Assembly (NCBI GenBank): GCA_964036315.1
Contig: OZ038508.1
Span: 47,980,524 to 48,044,523, forward strand
Source of the DNA: Acanthosepion esculentum
Taxonomy: Eukaryota > Mollusca > Cephalopoda > Sepiida > Sepiidae
Direction: 5' to 3'
Length of the DNA stretch: 64,000 nucleotides
The position numbers and the translations under genes are program-made. Within the stretch, counting starts at the first letter, position 1, and each line of letters starts with the position of its first letter. The notes beneath the pieces were generated by a model that saw only the letters and a program-made list of their open reading frames with translations, searched no databases and was not told where the DNA came from. Positions 53,427 to 63,719 of this stretch are shown piece after piece.

Positions 53427-53479
53427 TTGACTTTCCCCCCGTTGATTCGACGTATGGGGTCAAGCGTATCAGTTCCTCG

Positions 53480-54090
<611 letters not shown>

Positions 54091-54447
54091 AATGAGATTT
54101 TCCTTGATTTCAACTCATGAAAAAAAAAAGCTATATTTGAGTATAAAGGTCGTTGTCGACCTATGGCCTATGGGACTTCCAACTGCCAATTACCTCCCCC
54201 GAGCCCTGACCCAGCTGATGACATCGATGATTCAAATCTAAACACCAGAGTTTATTAAGTTTTTTTTGTAATTTGTATGTAATTTGGTATGTTTTACAAT
54301 GAAAATATTTTCTTATTTGCACTAATATTTTATTTTGATTCTTAACAGCTCATATTAAAACAATTGTATTTTAGTATGCATTGTTTGACTTGAACCTGAT
54401 GAACGTAAAAATAAAAAAAAAACAATGTGTAGAACGATGAATCAGAT
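54091..54447. other. no gene recognised
   Basis: Contains cctatgggacttccaactgc (54166-54185) without known homology. AT-rich towards the LINE. Confidence 0.4.
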
Positions 54448-54667
54448 TTTTTTTTTTTAAGCGTATCACCCCAAACAAGGCTGGTGGCCACTATCACGCA
54501 TGGGGTTACAGAAGGGTTGGAGGAAGAGCAGATAGGAGTGGTAAAGGAGAGGATGTGGAGAAAGAGAATGACGGAGGGTCGATCAAGGCAAGGGGGTTAC
54601 AGAAGATTTAGAGCGAGAGCAGATAGGAATGAAGGATGAAAGGAAGTGAAGAAGGGAAGTGGATAGA

Positions 54668-57082
54668 TCAAGGCAACTGGAGATGACGATTGACGCTACA
54701 CTTAAACCGTTGGAGATTATATTTGTCAGGGAAACAGTAATAGGGAAGGGAGTTCCATAGGCGAGATGTGCGGGACATCAAGCTATTGGAGTAGAAGAGA
54801 CGTCTACATCTAACAGTTTCAACGGTGAAGGCGTGGGAACGGGATGCCAGCCTCGTAGGACGCTTAAATTCACGAGGCTTAGGGACAAGCGAAAACAACT
54901 CCTCGGAGCATTTACCGTGGAAGTACTTGTAGAAAAGGCAGAGCGATGCAACATCGCGTCTGTGAGAGAGCGACTGCAGACGAGATGACAGATCAGGGCC
55001 AATCACATTGCATATCAATCTCTGGATCTTATCAAGAACCCTGAGGCAACACGCAGGGGCCCCAGACCATAAATAGCAGCAATACTCCATGCAAGGGCGA
55101 ATGGTAGACTTATAGACTTGGAGGATCGATTCCGGGGAGAAGAATTTCCTGGCTCGGCACAGGGAACCAACTTTTCTTGCGGTGGATGATGCAACTGACT
55201 CGATGTATTTGTTCCATCTCAGATCAGCGGACAGCGTGAGACCGAGCAGCCGCAGAGAGGAGCTCTCGAGAAGTTGGTCCTCAGACATTCTAATGGGATG
55301 CAGGGATGGGTCCTTGTGGTGGTTAATGGAGAGCAGTTTTGTTTTAGAGGGGTTACAGTTGAGCATCCATTTCTCTCCCCAGTCCACAACCGATTGGAGG
55401 TCCTTTTCAATTTGAGCTGCCAGGTTAATTTTGTCCGCCTCACTAGATTTGTGCTTGAGGCAGGAGTAAATAGTAGTGTCGTCAGCGTAGATACCGACTT
55501 GGGAGTCTATGGCGCCAGGAAGGTCGTTTATAAATATGAGGAACAGAGTAGGGCCAAGGATGGAGCCTTGAGGAACACCAGCGTTAGTGGGATAGGAGTT
55601 GGAGATGAATCCTCTGAGAACAACCTTCAAATCCCGGTTTGACAGAAACGATTGAATTAGGTCAAACAATCGACCTGTGATACCATAACCCTGGAGCTTG
55701 CGAAGGAGGCCGGCATGCCAAACCCTATCGAATGCTTTGGAGATGTCAAGGGCCACGGCACGGGCTTCGCCGTTATTATGGATAGCTTGGTAGACAAATT
55801 CAGTGATGGCCGTAAGCACATCGGCAGTAGACTGGGCAAAGCGGAAACCATACTGCTTGTCTGAGAGCAGATCGTGGGATATCAGGTGAGTAATCACTTC
55901 GGCGTTAATAATGGCCTCGAAGACTTTGCTGAAGAGGGGAAGGAGACTGATAGGACGGTAGTTAGAAGGGTTGGAGGGGTCGCCAGAGTTCTTAAAGACA
56001 GGAACAATGGTAGAGGACTTCCAGCAGTCAGGAAAACAGGACTCCTTGAGGCAGCGGTTGTACAATTTAGAGAGGGCAGGTGCCAGTTCAGGTGCGCATT
56101 TCTTCAGGACAATGGCTGGTATTCCGTCACCACCGGTAGCCTTGTGGAGATCTAAGTTAGAAATAATGCCCAGTACCGACGACGGGGTTATGTGCAAGCC
56201 GTCCAGTAGGGCCTCAGTTCTGGGAGGGAAGTCGGGCAAGGGTACCCCAGAAGAGTCAAGCATAGAATTGGAAGAAAACTTCCGAGCGAAGCATTCGGCC
56301 TTGTCGGCAGAGGTGGTCAGGACCTCAAACTGATTGAACAGTGCAGGAATGGAGGGTTTGTTACTATTCAGAACGAACTTGCAGAGGCGCCAATAGTCCT
56401 TGGAGCCAAATTTGCGGGATGCAATACGTTCCTTCATCCGAGCTGCAAATAGTGACTTGGCATCGTCGAGGGTACGCTTACACTCATTGCGTGCAGAGGT
56501 AAATAGACGTCTGTTGGAGTCGGACATGTCACTACGAAAACGGTGGAAGAAGTGGTTCCTATGGGCAATGGTGGCTGAGCAAGCAGCTGTGAACCAGGGG
56601 GAGGAGCGCGGTTTGACCTTGAATTTCCTGGAGGGGATGAAAGCTTCGATACCGGCTTTGATCCAGGAAGAGAACTCAGAAGCACAATCATGAGTGGGGA
56701 GCTTAAATATAGCATCCCAGGGGACATCGCGGAGGAAGTCCCGAAACGATTCCCAGTCAGCCCGTTGGTAGCAGAAAGTGGTTCTGGTGGTAGGAGGCTC
56801 TTTGCAGGGGGTGGGGCTGAAGGAGATACTAACAGACACGACAGCATGATCGGAGTTACCGATAGGACAGAGCTGCGTGGCACTGCAAGACTCAGGGATG
56901 GAGGTAAAACACAGGTCGAGGAGTGAGGCCTTACAGTCACGATTGTAGGAAAAACGCGTGGAGAAATCGATTATCTCGGTGAGGGATTGAGAGATAGAAA
57001 AGTTGAGAGTATGAATGCCTGCGAGGTCGGCAGTAGCATTCTTAAGCCCCTTGTTGTGATGGGCGTTAAAATCACCAAACAC
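54668..57082 (-). CDS. LINE endonuclease/reverse transcriptase, 804 codons open
   Basis: Copies element RNA into DNA at a nicked target. The open frame begins inside the endonuclease (GDFNAHH, residues 3-9), followed by LLDLCFTS (54-61) and GNSDHAVV (75-82), the metal-binding and catalytic signatures of APE-type nucleases. The RT follows: YRPISLLPLFSKVFE; motif A ALDISKAFDRVWH (D446); motif B GVPQGSILGP; and YADD at residues 532-535 (55478-55489). The tail has GLTLSADLRWNKYIE, STIRPCMEYCCYLWSGAP, FYKYFHGKCSEELFSL, LWNSLPYYCFP and ends NRHLQLP. No stop or frameshift interrupts the RT. The ATG at 57080-57082 is internal to the original ORF, which starts upstream at 57480 or beyond and is broken by frameshifts, so a full protein is not made from this copy. 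Confidence 0.9.
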   Translation of the reverse strand: MFGDFNAHHNKGLKNATADLAGIHTLNFSISQSLTEIIDFSTRFSYNRDCKASLLDLCFTSIPESCSATQLCPIGNSDHAVVSVSISFSPTPCKEPPTTRTTFCYQRADWESFRDFLRDVPWDAIFKLPTHDCASEFSSWIKAGIEAFIPSRKFKVKPRSSPWFTAACSATIAHRNHFFHRFRSDMSDSNRRLFTSARNECKRTLDDAKSLFAARMKERIASRKFGSKDYWRLCKFVLNSNKPSIPALFNQFEVLTTSADKAECFARKFSSNSMLDSSGVPLPDFPPRTEALLDGLHITPSSVLGIISNLDLHKATGGDGIPAIVLKKCAPELAPALSKLYNRCLKESCFPDCWKSSTIVPVFKNSGDPSNPSNYRPISLLPLFSKVFEAIINAEVITHLISHDLLSDKQYGFRFAQSTADVLTAITEFVYQAIHNNGEARAVALDISKAFDRVWHAGLLRKLQGYGITGRLFDLIQSFLSNRDLKVVLRGFISNSYPTNAGVPQGSILGPTLFLIFINDLPGAIDSQVGIYADDTTIYSCLKHKSSEADKINLAAQIEKDLQSVVDWGEKWMLNCNPSKTKLLSINHHKDPSLHPIRMSEDQLLESSSLRLLGLTLSADLRWNKYIESVASSTARKVGSLCRARKFFSPESILQVYKSTIRPCMEYCCYLWSGAPACCLRVLDKIQRLICNVIGPDLSSRLQSLSHRRDVASLCLFYKYFHGKCSEELFSLVPKPREFKRPTRLASRSHAFTVETVRCRRLFYSNSLMSRTSRLWNSLPYYCFPDKYNLQRFKCSVNRHLQLP

Positions 57083-57490
57083 AAATATGTGAGCGGACGG
57101 ATGGACAGAGAGGGCCCTATCTATGCTGTCAGAAATGACAGTCCTGAGAGGATGGAGAGCGGTAGAGGAAGAAAAGATAGCTTACAGCATTGAGAAGAGA
57201 TAGCCGGAGACACAGTAGGAATGATCCGGCGATTCCAGAGAGGTATCTCTAGCCAGAGGGAGATGGTCCTTGTCGTAGACACCCAGGCCATGCATGTGGG
57301 TTAGAGAGTCTTTTCTGAGGAGAGGGAGGTATCCAGGGATAGAGAGATCAGAGGAAAGGATAGAGGAGTCAAGATTGGTCTCACACAGGGCGAGTAAATC
57401 CGGGCACTTAGCTATGAGGAAAGACTCAACGCTGCAGAAGTTGGTTCTAATGCCACGGATGTTAGAGAAGGAGATATTTAGAGGTTTGTG
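57083..57490 (-). pseudogene. N-terminal half of the LINE endonuclease, frameshifted
   Basis: Minus strand from 57480: NISFSNIRGIRTNFCSVESF, LIAKCPDLLALCETNLDSS (with the catalytic E), GLGVYDKDHLPLARDTSLE, then a stop near 57183. A short segment in another frame (SYLFFLYRSPSSQDC) restores the expected residues before VISDSIDRALSVHPSAHIFV rejoins the main frame. Two compensating frameshifts about 50 bp apart, with the stop between them, are the only damage visible. The segment preceding NISF may be the original ORF2 start. Confidence 0.85.
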
Positions 57491-57889
57491 TGATTTTTGT
57501 ATGAAATATAATAAAATCGTAAAAAATTATTGGTCTTAACCAAGTGTGGCCTTAATTCGACGAAGATATATAACAGATGTAGATTAATCTGTACTAAAAT
57601 TTAATGTTTTTCATACATATTTGTTTAGTATGTCTTCAGTTGAATAATTGTAACAATTCGTCTAGCAGTGTCAGTCGAAGTGCAAATTTCACGGAAATAT
57701 ATTTGTGGTCTGGGAACGCTCTAAAACTTTCTTCTACGAAATATAATTCTTCAATGCTCATGAAATGTGTTATTGCTTTGCATGGCCTTTTTATGATACG
57801 TCGATACTTTCTTTTTCGAATAACTTTTAATTTAAGCGCAGTACGAGTTTTTTCCGTCTTGGTAGCATCATTTTACAATTGAAATGGCA
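57491..57889. other. no gene recognised
   Basis: AT-rich. A 93-codon plus-strand frame (57604-57882) has a hydrophobic look and no motif. Confidence 0.4.
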
Positions 57890-58160
57890 AGTAAAACATA
57901 AGTTCTATGTTAACAGTTTTGTCTCATGCATTTCTCGCTTCTGGAAATCTTATCTGGCTTCTTGCTTTCAAGTCATCTTTGAACTCCAATAATTTAAACG
58001 CAATGCCAATAGTTACCTTTAGTCTTCCTTATTATTCATATCTTATTGTCCTCTACCCGTAATAATGTTTTTCCTCTTTTTCTCATATTATTTCATACTC
58101 AGTAATCCCTTGTGCCATAGTGACTATATCGCCTTGCTTGGGGTGAAATGATTAAACCGA
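57890..58160 (+). mobile_element. LINE 3' end fragment
   Basis: Ends atcgccttgcttggggtgaa atgattaa at 58130-58157, the Jockey-type 3' terminus, here in plus orientation, opposite to the large copy. The upstream untranslated part is decayed. Confidence 0.65.
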
Positions 58161-58637
58161 AAGTGTACTATCATATCATATAGAGTCTCTGTAATATATG
58201 GCAAAAGATCATCGTTAGAAAAAACAGTATAACCTGTAAGAAAGAAATATTTCCTGAGCGCGGTTTGTTACGCTTGTTACCGCTGTGCAATACAAAATAA
58301 AACTTTTTTTTTGTTTCATATATATTCACACTGTTGTTTTCGTTGAGAAAATGAAGATTTTCCCGGAACGCCACCTCTCAATATTTTATTTCGGAGGACT
58401 TACATTCATTTGATTCGAAAGCCATTCGTCTGTTACTGTCTTGTATACGATAGTGATTTTTTTGTTTTTTTTTGTTTTCGATTACTAGCGAGATTGGAGC
58501 GAGAAGTGGGACGGGGCATCTCAGACGGCATGTCATTTGCATAGTACACGCTTCTTGATTTCCCATGCGAACAGTCTTTTAGCAGTGACAACATAACGAG
58601 TGAGAAGTTTCACTTTTCTTTTTGTTTTTTGAAGAAG
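58161..58637. other. no gene recognised
   Basis: Unique-looking sequence with T runs near 58460. Confidence 0.4.
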
Positions 58638-58720
58638 TAGATAGGAAGGAAGGAAGGAAGGAAAAGGAAGGAAGGAAAAGGAAGGAAGGAAGGAAAAGGA
58701 AGGAAGGAAGGAAGGAAAAC
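58638..58720 (+). repeat. (GGAA)n repeat
   Basis: aggaaggaagg tetranucleotide with periodic aaaagg breaks. Confidence 0.95.
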
Positions 58721-59369
58721 GAATGGGAATCGGTGTGATGCTACATAGATAAAAAATTACAACAAAAATAAGAACAAAAGATGAAAAAAGAAATGAACAT
58801 ACTAAAGAAAAGAAAGAAGGAAACATAAAGAAAGAAAAGAAAGAAAAACGAAATGAAGAAAATCGAAAAGAATAAGGACTGAAATATATACAAACATAGA
58901 ATATAAAAACGGAAGAAGAAACGTTGGTAAAATAAATAAGTGATGAAAGTGAAAGAACAATAAAGAAAAAAGATAAATGCGATGAAATAAAAGGAAAATA
59001 CTGAAAGAAAGATAATAAAAGGCGGGAAATGAAAATGAAGGAAATAAAGACGGAAAGAAGGAAAAAACAGTTGTTAGAAAGATAAAGAGAAGAAAATGAA
59101 AGAAAAAAAAAGATTGTATAAAAGTTGAAGCGAACGGAGGAAAAAGTTAATAAAAAGATAAAAGGAAAGACACGAAAGAGATAATAGAAAATAATTAAAA
59201 TAAAGAAATTGAAAGAAAAATGGAAAAAAAGAAACAAGAATTAACAAAAGAAAGAAAGAAAGAAAGAAAGAAAGAAGGTTATGGATTGAGGAAAAGGGAG
59301 AACGAGGCGTAAGAAAGAAAGAAAGAAAGAAAGAAGGTTATGGATTGAGGAAAAGGGAGAACGAGGCGT

Positions 59370-59425
<56 letters not shown>

Positions 59426-59519
59426 AGGTTATGGATTGAGGAAAAGGGAGAACGAGGCGTAAGAAAGAAAGAAAGAAAAAAAGAAGGTTATGGATTGAGG
59501 AAAAGGGAGAACGAGGCGT

Positions 59520-59555
<36 letters not shown>

Positions 59556-59590
59556 AGGTTATGGATTGAGGAAAAGGGAGAACGAGGCGT

Positions 59591-59642
<52 letters not shown>

Positions 59643-59736
59643 AGGTTATGGATTGAGGAAAAGGGAGAACGAGGCGTAAGAAAGAAAGAAAGAAAGAAAG
59701 AAGGTTATGGATTGAGGAAAAGGGAGAACGAGGCGT

Positions 59737-59772
<36 letters not shown>

Positions 59773-60300
59773 AGGTTATGGATTGAGGAAAAGGGAGAAC
59801 GAGGAGAAAGAAAGAAAGAAAGAAAAAAGAAAGAAAGAAAACAACGAAGTAAGAAGAAATGTGATAAAAACAAAATTTGATGAATAAATAAAAGGAAGAA
59901 GAAAACGAAAGTTAAAGAGAAAAAATGAAACAAAAAGAAGTCGAAAGAAAGAAAGAAAACAGGAAAGGCAGAAGGTATAATTATGATAGAAAAATAAAAA
60001 TAAAATGGAATAAAGGAAATAGAAAATACAAAGAACGGAAGAATTTGATGAAAACAAAAGAAATGAAGAAATGAATTTCATTGAAAAATCGACAACAGAA
60101 ATAGCAATGGTGTAGCAGCGAAATGGAGGATGAAAATGAAGAAAAAAACGTAGCAAACAGATAAAAAAGAAAGTAACAAACAAAGAAAGAGAGAAAGAAA
60201 GAAACAAAGAAACAAGAAAAAGAAGAAAGAAAAAGAAAGAAATGAAGAAAGAAGTCAGAAAGAAAGAAAAAAATGACAAAGAAAGAAAGAAAGAAATGAG
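58721..60300 (+). repeat. 1.6 kb purine-rich, A/G-biased tract
   Basis: Nearly all A and G on the plus strand (gaaa, aaag, gaag words). Long minus-strand frames rich in F, L and S (58533-59237, 59776-60279) arise because the pyrimidine strand rarely forms stop codons. Confidence 0.8.
59250..59840 (+). repeat. composite VNTR: (AAAG)n plus a fixed 37-mer
   Basis: Eight copies of a nearly invariant 37-bp segment (ggttatggattgaggaaaag, ggagaacgaggcg, taag) start at about 59277, 59336, 59427, 59486, 59557, 59644, 59703 and 59774, separated by AAAG runs of different length. Spacings are 59, 91, 59, 71, 87, 59 and 71. Confidence 0.95.
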
Positions 60301-61489
60301 AAAGAAAGGTTTGTGTTTTCAGAAGATGATTTTTTTTTGTACCTGAGGAAATGCCAAGATGAAGAAAATTGTAAATTAAAGAAAAGAAAATGGATCCGTT
60401 ATTTCCAACGACACCTAAAAAGATATTTTAACGGCGAAAATTAAGGAAAACCTTTAAGTAGAAAAGACAGAAATAAAATAAGAAAAGAAAAATAATAAAA
60501 AGAATGCGAGAGAAAGAAAGAGAGTTAGACATAAAAGACAATTTAGACAAGAAAAGAAAATTAACAGGAACCAGCATGAAAGAGTAACCATTTTCATGGG
60601 AGGGAAAATTCAGATAAGTCAAAAGATGAAAAAAAATACAGTCACAATAAAGAGAATGAAAATCGTTTAGATCTACGACTGATCTGTCAGTATAGTATAA
60701 CACTATTTTCGCTATCAAAACCTTAAACCCGCTTTTCCATCGGTGATAAAGAACGTCTCCACCAAGACAGGCTGTCACTAATTATTCTTTCTTTCTTCGG
60801 AACGTTGTCGTGTGAGTTTTTTTTTTTCTTTTGGAAATCATTTATTGTTATTTATTTATCTTAGAAACGAAAATAGAAAAGTATTGTTTGAATTTCAGGC
60901 GTGTTTATTTATTTATTGTTTTCCTTAGAGACGTTCTCAGGAAATGGCCGGAAATGGCCATAGACGGATGATGAAACTATTTCTTCAGACACGAGAGGCC
61001 AAACAAAAGGAGGTGACAGATATTACACGATATTACTCTTTCTTTTCGACTCTCATTCTATCTCGTTTTCGTCTCTGTCACCTCTCTAAATAAACGTTAA
61101 TGTGTTGTTTTCTATCTTTGTTGTAGCCTCATAAACACATAATGGAACTTCTCTTTCAGATAGAATGAACTAAGATTGTGTATATCTTTGCCAATTAGTT
61201 TAAGATCCAAACCTGTTTACGCACGCAGGCATACATAGAAATGTTTGTCTCTTTGTAGGGTGTACGATTGTATCGAAACAAAAATGGAAAGGATGAGACG
61301 AAATGGGAAATTTATGAACGACTCGTTTCACTTTTCGACTCGGTTTCTTAGAATCTGCGGTCCCCTAAGACAAAGTGTCATTAGATCTCACATGCTTTGT
61401 TTTCTTGGCTTCAGAGTGCGTTGATGAACATGAAAAATCGGAATAGAACCTTTAAACAGAGATTGTTCTCGGGATGGCGAAATAGACAT
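60301..61489. other. no gene recognised
   Basis: Mixed sequence. aggtgacagatatta / gtctctgtcacctct (61010-61082) is a loose inverted repeat. atggccggaaatggcca at 60944-60960 is a short palindrome-like repeat. The part 61260-61489 may belong to the Penelope-like element but cannot be read. Confidence 0.4.
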
Positions 61490-61842
61490 ATTTGATCAGT
61501 GTCGTATCCTAATGCAAACAAAGCAATTTCTAAAAGAAGGAAAAAAATCGTCTACATAGCGGACATATATTTTACGTTTACAGTCCTGTTCTAAATGGTC
61601 CGTGTCGTAATAGGAGAAACACGGGTTGAGCGGATTTCCCATACTATCACCATTAGTTTCGGTTTAGATGTCGCCATTATGGTCGCAGAAAGGGGCTTTG
61701 GTTGTGCGTTGCATGTAATAATTTTTTAAGATATTTGGATTGATTGATGGATATGGGATAGAATTATTTATGTACACGGAATTAATGATAACAGCAGTGG
61801 TTTGAGAGACGGGGGCGTTTGTGAATAAATTTTCAACATCGA

Positions 61843-61850
<8 letters not shown>
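61490..61850 (-). pseudogene. Penelope-like element reverse-transcriptase fragment
   Basis: Minus strand: WLDVENLFTNAPVSQTTAVI (motif A, 61847-61788; the D is the first catalytic acid), INPNILKNYYMQRTTKAPF, GDI then a stop, TNGDSMGNPLNPCFS (motif B, near 61655-61615) and YVRYVDDFF (YVDD at 61547-61558). Motif order, spacing and the LDVxxLFTNxPV wording fit Penelope-like RTs. Between motif B and YVDD the sequence is shorter than usual, and a stop interrupts the frame. No GIY-YIG nuclease is visible. It abuts (TA)n at the 5' side. Confidence 0.75.

Positions 61851-61918
<68 letters not shown>
61851..61918. repeat. (TA)n microsatellite
   Basis: About 68 bp of TA directly at the 5' border of the Penelope-like fragment. 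Confidence 0.97.
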
Positions 61919-61921
<3 letters not shown>

Positions 61922-62035
61922 AATATTAGTGGTAAATATACACATACATATGCAATTATATATACACATAAATATATGTATAAAAATAATTCCAAGTGGA
62001 TATGATCCAGGTAGAACTCAATGTCCAGGACAGAA

Positions 62036-62130
62036 TAAGGATATAGTAAAAAGACTTAAACACTAATATTCCATGGTCGTAATTTATTCCATTGGAATCG
62101 TAAAAACGATCCAATTCATCAGACCTACAG
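62036..62130 (-). repeat. hairpin repeat with CTGATGA, copy 2
   Basis: Minus strand: ggtctgatgaattggatcgt, then a strong hairpin (attggatcgt/acgattccaat with a TTT loop), then ggaataaattacgaccatgg and ttagtgtttaagtc. The order matches 30192-30299. Its position 180-280 bp upstream of the Penelope-like RT fits a terminal repeat of that element. CTGATGA is present, but GGAAT stands where GAAA would be needed. Confidence 0.5.
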
Positions 62131-62386
62131 ATTCAAAAAGAAAACAGAAAAAACAACTCCGGGAAAATATTAGTAAGAGTATATGTGTGAGAGTGTGGGA
62201 GGACATGGGATCTATATAGAGGGGTAACAGACGAGAGAGGCAGGGAGGTCCAAAGGTTGGGGGGCATTATCCTTTAACAGAGAGAAGATTTAAAGAAGGG
62301 TTTCAGTGAGAAAAGTGTACATTTCTTGGCGACATACACACCCCATAGGCGATAAAATCATATACTCCCGCCCAGACACCTACAAC

Positions 62387-62396
<10 letters not shown>
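62131..62396. other. no gene recognised
   Basis: G-rich gagagaggcagggaggtccaa stretches near 62233, no open frame. Confidence 0.4.

Positions 62397-62438
<42 letters not shown>
62397..62438. repeat. (TA)n microsatellite
   Basis: About 40 bp of TA. Confidence 0.95.
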
Positions 62439-62440
<2 letters not shown>

Positions 62441-62653
62441 CAATGAATCATTCAGACAAAATCTAGATTAGTAAAGTTAATTATATAAAATGGCGAAATC
62501 CCTTCGCATTCAAAATTTTAAAGGTGCATTAACCTACAAATCACTCGATGAATGTTATGATTCTTGTTTTTAAAAATTATAATCTGTATAAAGTCTTTCT
62601 TTAATACGCAAGTACTTTTCCACATACTTGATATATCAATACATACATATCCA

Positions 62654-63274
62654 CCGCAAGGAAAGTTGGCTCCCTGTGCCGGGCCAGGAAATTCTTCTCC
62701 CCGGAATCGATCCTCCAAATTTACAATTCAACCATCCGACCTTGGATGGAGTATTGCTGCCATATATGGTCTGAAGCTCCTTCTGTTTGCCTCAAGGTTC
62801 TAGATAAGATCCAGAGACGGGTATGCAATGTAATTCGCCCTGATCTGGTTTCTCGTCTGCAGTCTCTCTCTCTCTCGCAGACGCACCGTCGCCTCTTTCT
62901 CTGTCTCTTTTATAAAAACTTCCATCGTAATTGCTCCGATGACCTGCTATCGCTGGTTCACAGGCTCCATGAATTCAAGCGTTCTACGAGGCTGGCATCC
63001 CGTTCCCACCCTTTCACTGGTGAAACTGTTAAATGTAGACGTCTCTTATACGCACCTCACGCCTGTGGAATTCCCTTCCTCATTACTGTTTCCCTGACAA
63101 CTATAATCTCCAACTATTCAAGTGTAACGTCAATCGACATCTCCAGTTGCCTTGATCTATCCTCTATCCTTCTGCACATCCTTTCCTCTAACACTCCTAT
63201 CTGTTCTCGCTCCAAATCCTCTAAAACCCCTAGCGTGCTAGTGGCTTCCGACCTTGCCTGGGGTGAAAAGCTTA

Positions 63275-63280
<6 letters not shown>
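62654..63280 (+). pseudogene. Jockey-type LINE 3' end, plus orientation
   Basis: Begins RKVGSLCRARKFFSPESILQ at about 62658, continues STIRPWMEYCCHIWSEAPSV, LDKIQRRVCNVIRPDLVSRL, a 6-bp-scale ctctct expansion before QTHRR, FYKNFHRNCSDDLLSLVHRL, RSHPFTGETVKCRRLLY, then a deletion removes NSFISRTSR. The 3' end gcctggggtgaaaagcttaa at 63254-63273 is followed directly by (TA)n. The copy shows a clean 5' truncation at RKVG. Confidence 0.85.

Positions 63281-63359
<79 letters not shown>
63279..63359. repeat. (TA)n microsatellite
   Basis: About 80 bp of TA directly at a LINE 3' end. Confidence 0.97.
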
Positions 63360-63361
<2 letters not shown>

Positions 63362-63668
63362 CAGCATATCTTCATTTAACCTGGAATCAATGGGGGATAG
63401 ATTAATACTTAAGATATTTTTTAAAGATTTTCTCATCTTGTTTATAGTGAGAATACATCTGATTATGATCACAACAATCAAACTTACAATAGGTTTGACT
63501 TTGCAATACAACACTGAGATAATCTCGGAGGAGATCGAAAGTACTTAGATTAGAATAAACTAAGCCGCCTTCCTTCATGAATTTCAACTTAACATTAAGA
63601 AGCTGATTAGAGAATTACAAAGTATTATTATAAAATAAATAGATATCATATGCCTACTTTATTCAGTG

Positions 63669-63670
<2 letters not shown>
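63360..63670. other. no gene recognised
   Basis: A 61-codon minus-strand frame (63402-63587, starting MKFMKEGGLVYSNLSTFDLL) has no motif I know. It is bounded by (TA)n on both sides, as many mobile pieces here are. Confidence 0.35.

Positions 63671-63714
<44 letters not shown>
63671..63714. repeat. (TA)n microsatellite
   Basis: About 44 bp of TA. Confidence 0.95.

Positions 63715-63719
<5 letters not shown>

Larger units (their letters stand above)
54448..57490 (-). mobile_element. Jockey-type non-LTR retrotransposon, largest copy
   Basis: About 3 kb on the minus strand: endonuclease (from about 57480), reverse transcriptase, C-terminal tail and a 3' untranslated part ending tggggtgatacgcttaaaaa with an A run at about 54448. 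The ~220-bp untranslated part contains a duplicated ggggttacagaag/gaagagcagataggag block. ORF1 and any 5' leader are missing, so the copy is 5' truncated. Nine shorter fragments in the window carry the same or related 3' ends. GC content is distinctly higher than its surroundings. Confidence 0.95.

Noticed and set aside
55274..55642. Plus-strand open frames inside the large LINE
   Set aside because: They lie opposite the conserved RT frame and have no motif; they are shadows of the minus-strand gene.
58533..59237. 234-codon minus-strand frame rich in F, S, L (also 59776-60279)
   Set aside because: Expected from pyrimidine-rich strand composition.
59250..59840. Regularly spaced identical 37-mers, CRISPR-like
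   Set aside because: The spacers are AAAG repeats of varying length, not unique sequences, there are no cas genes, and the DNA is eukaryotic.
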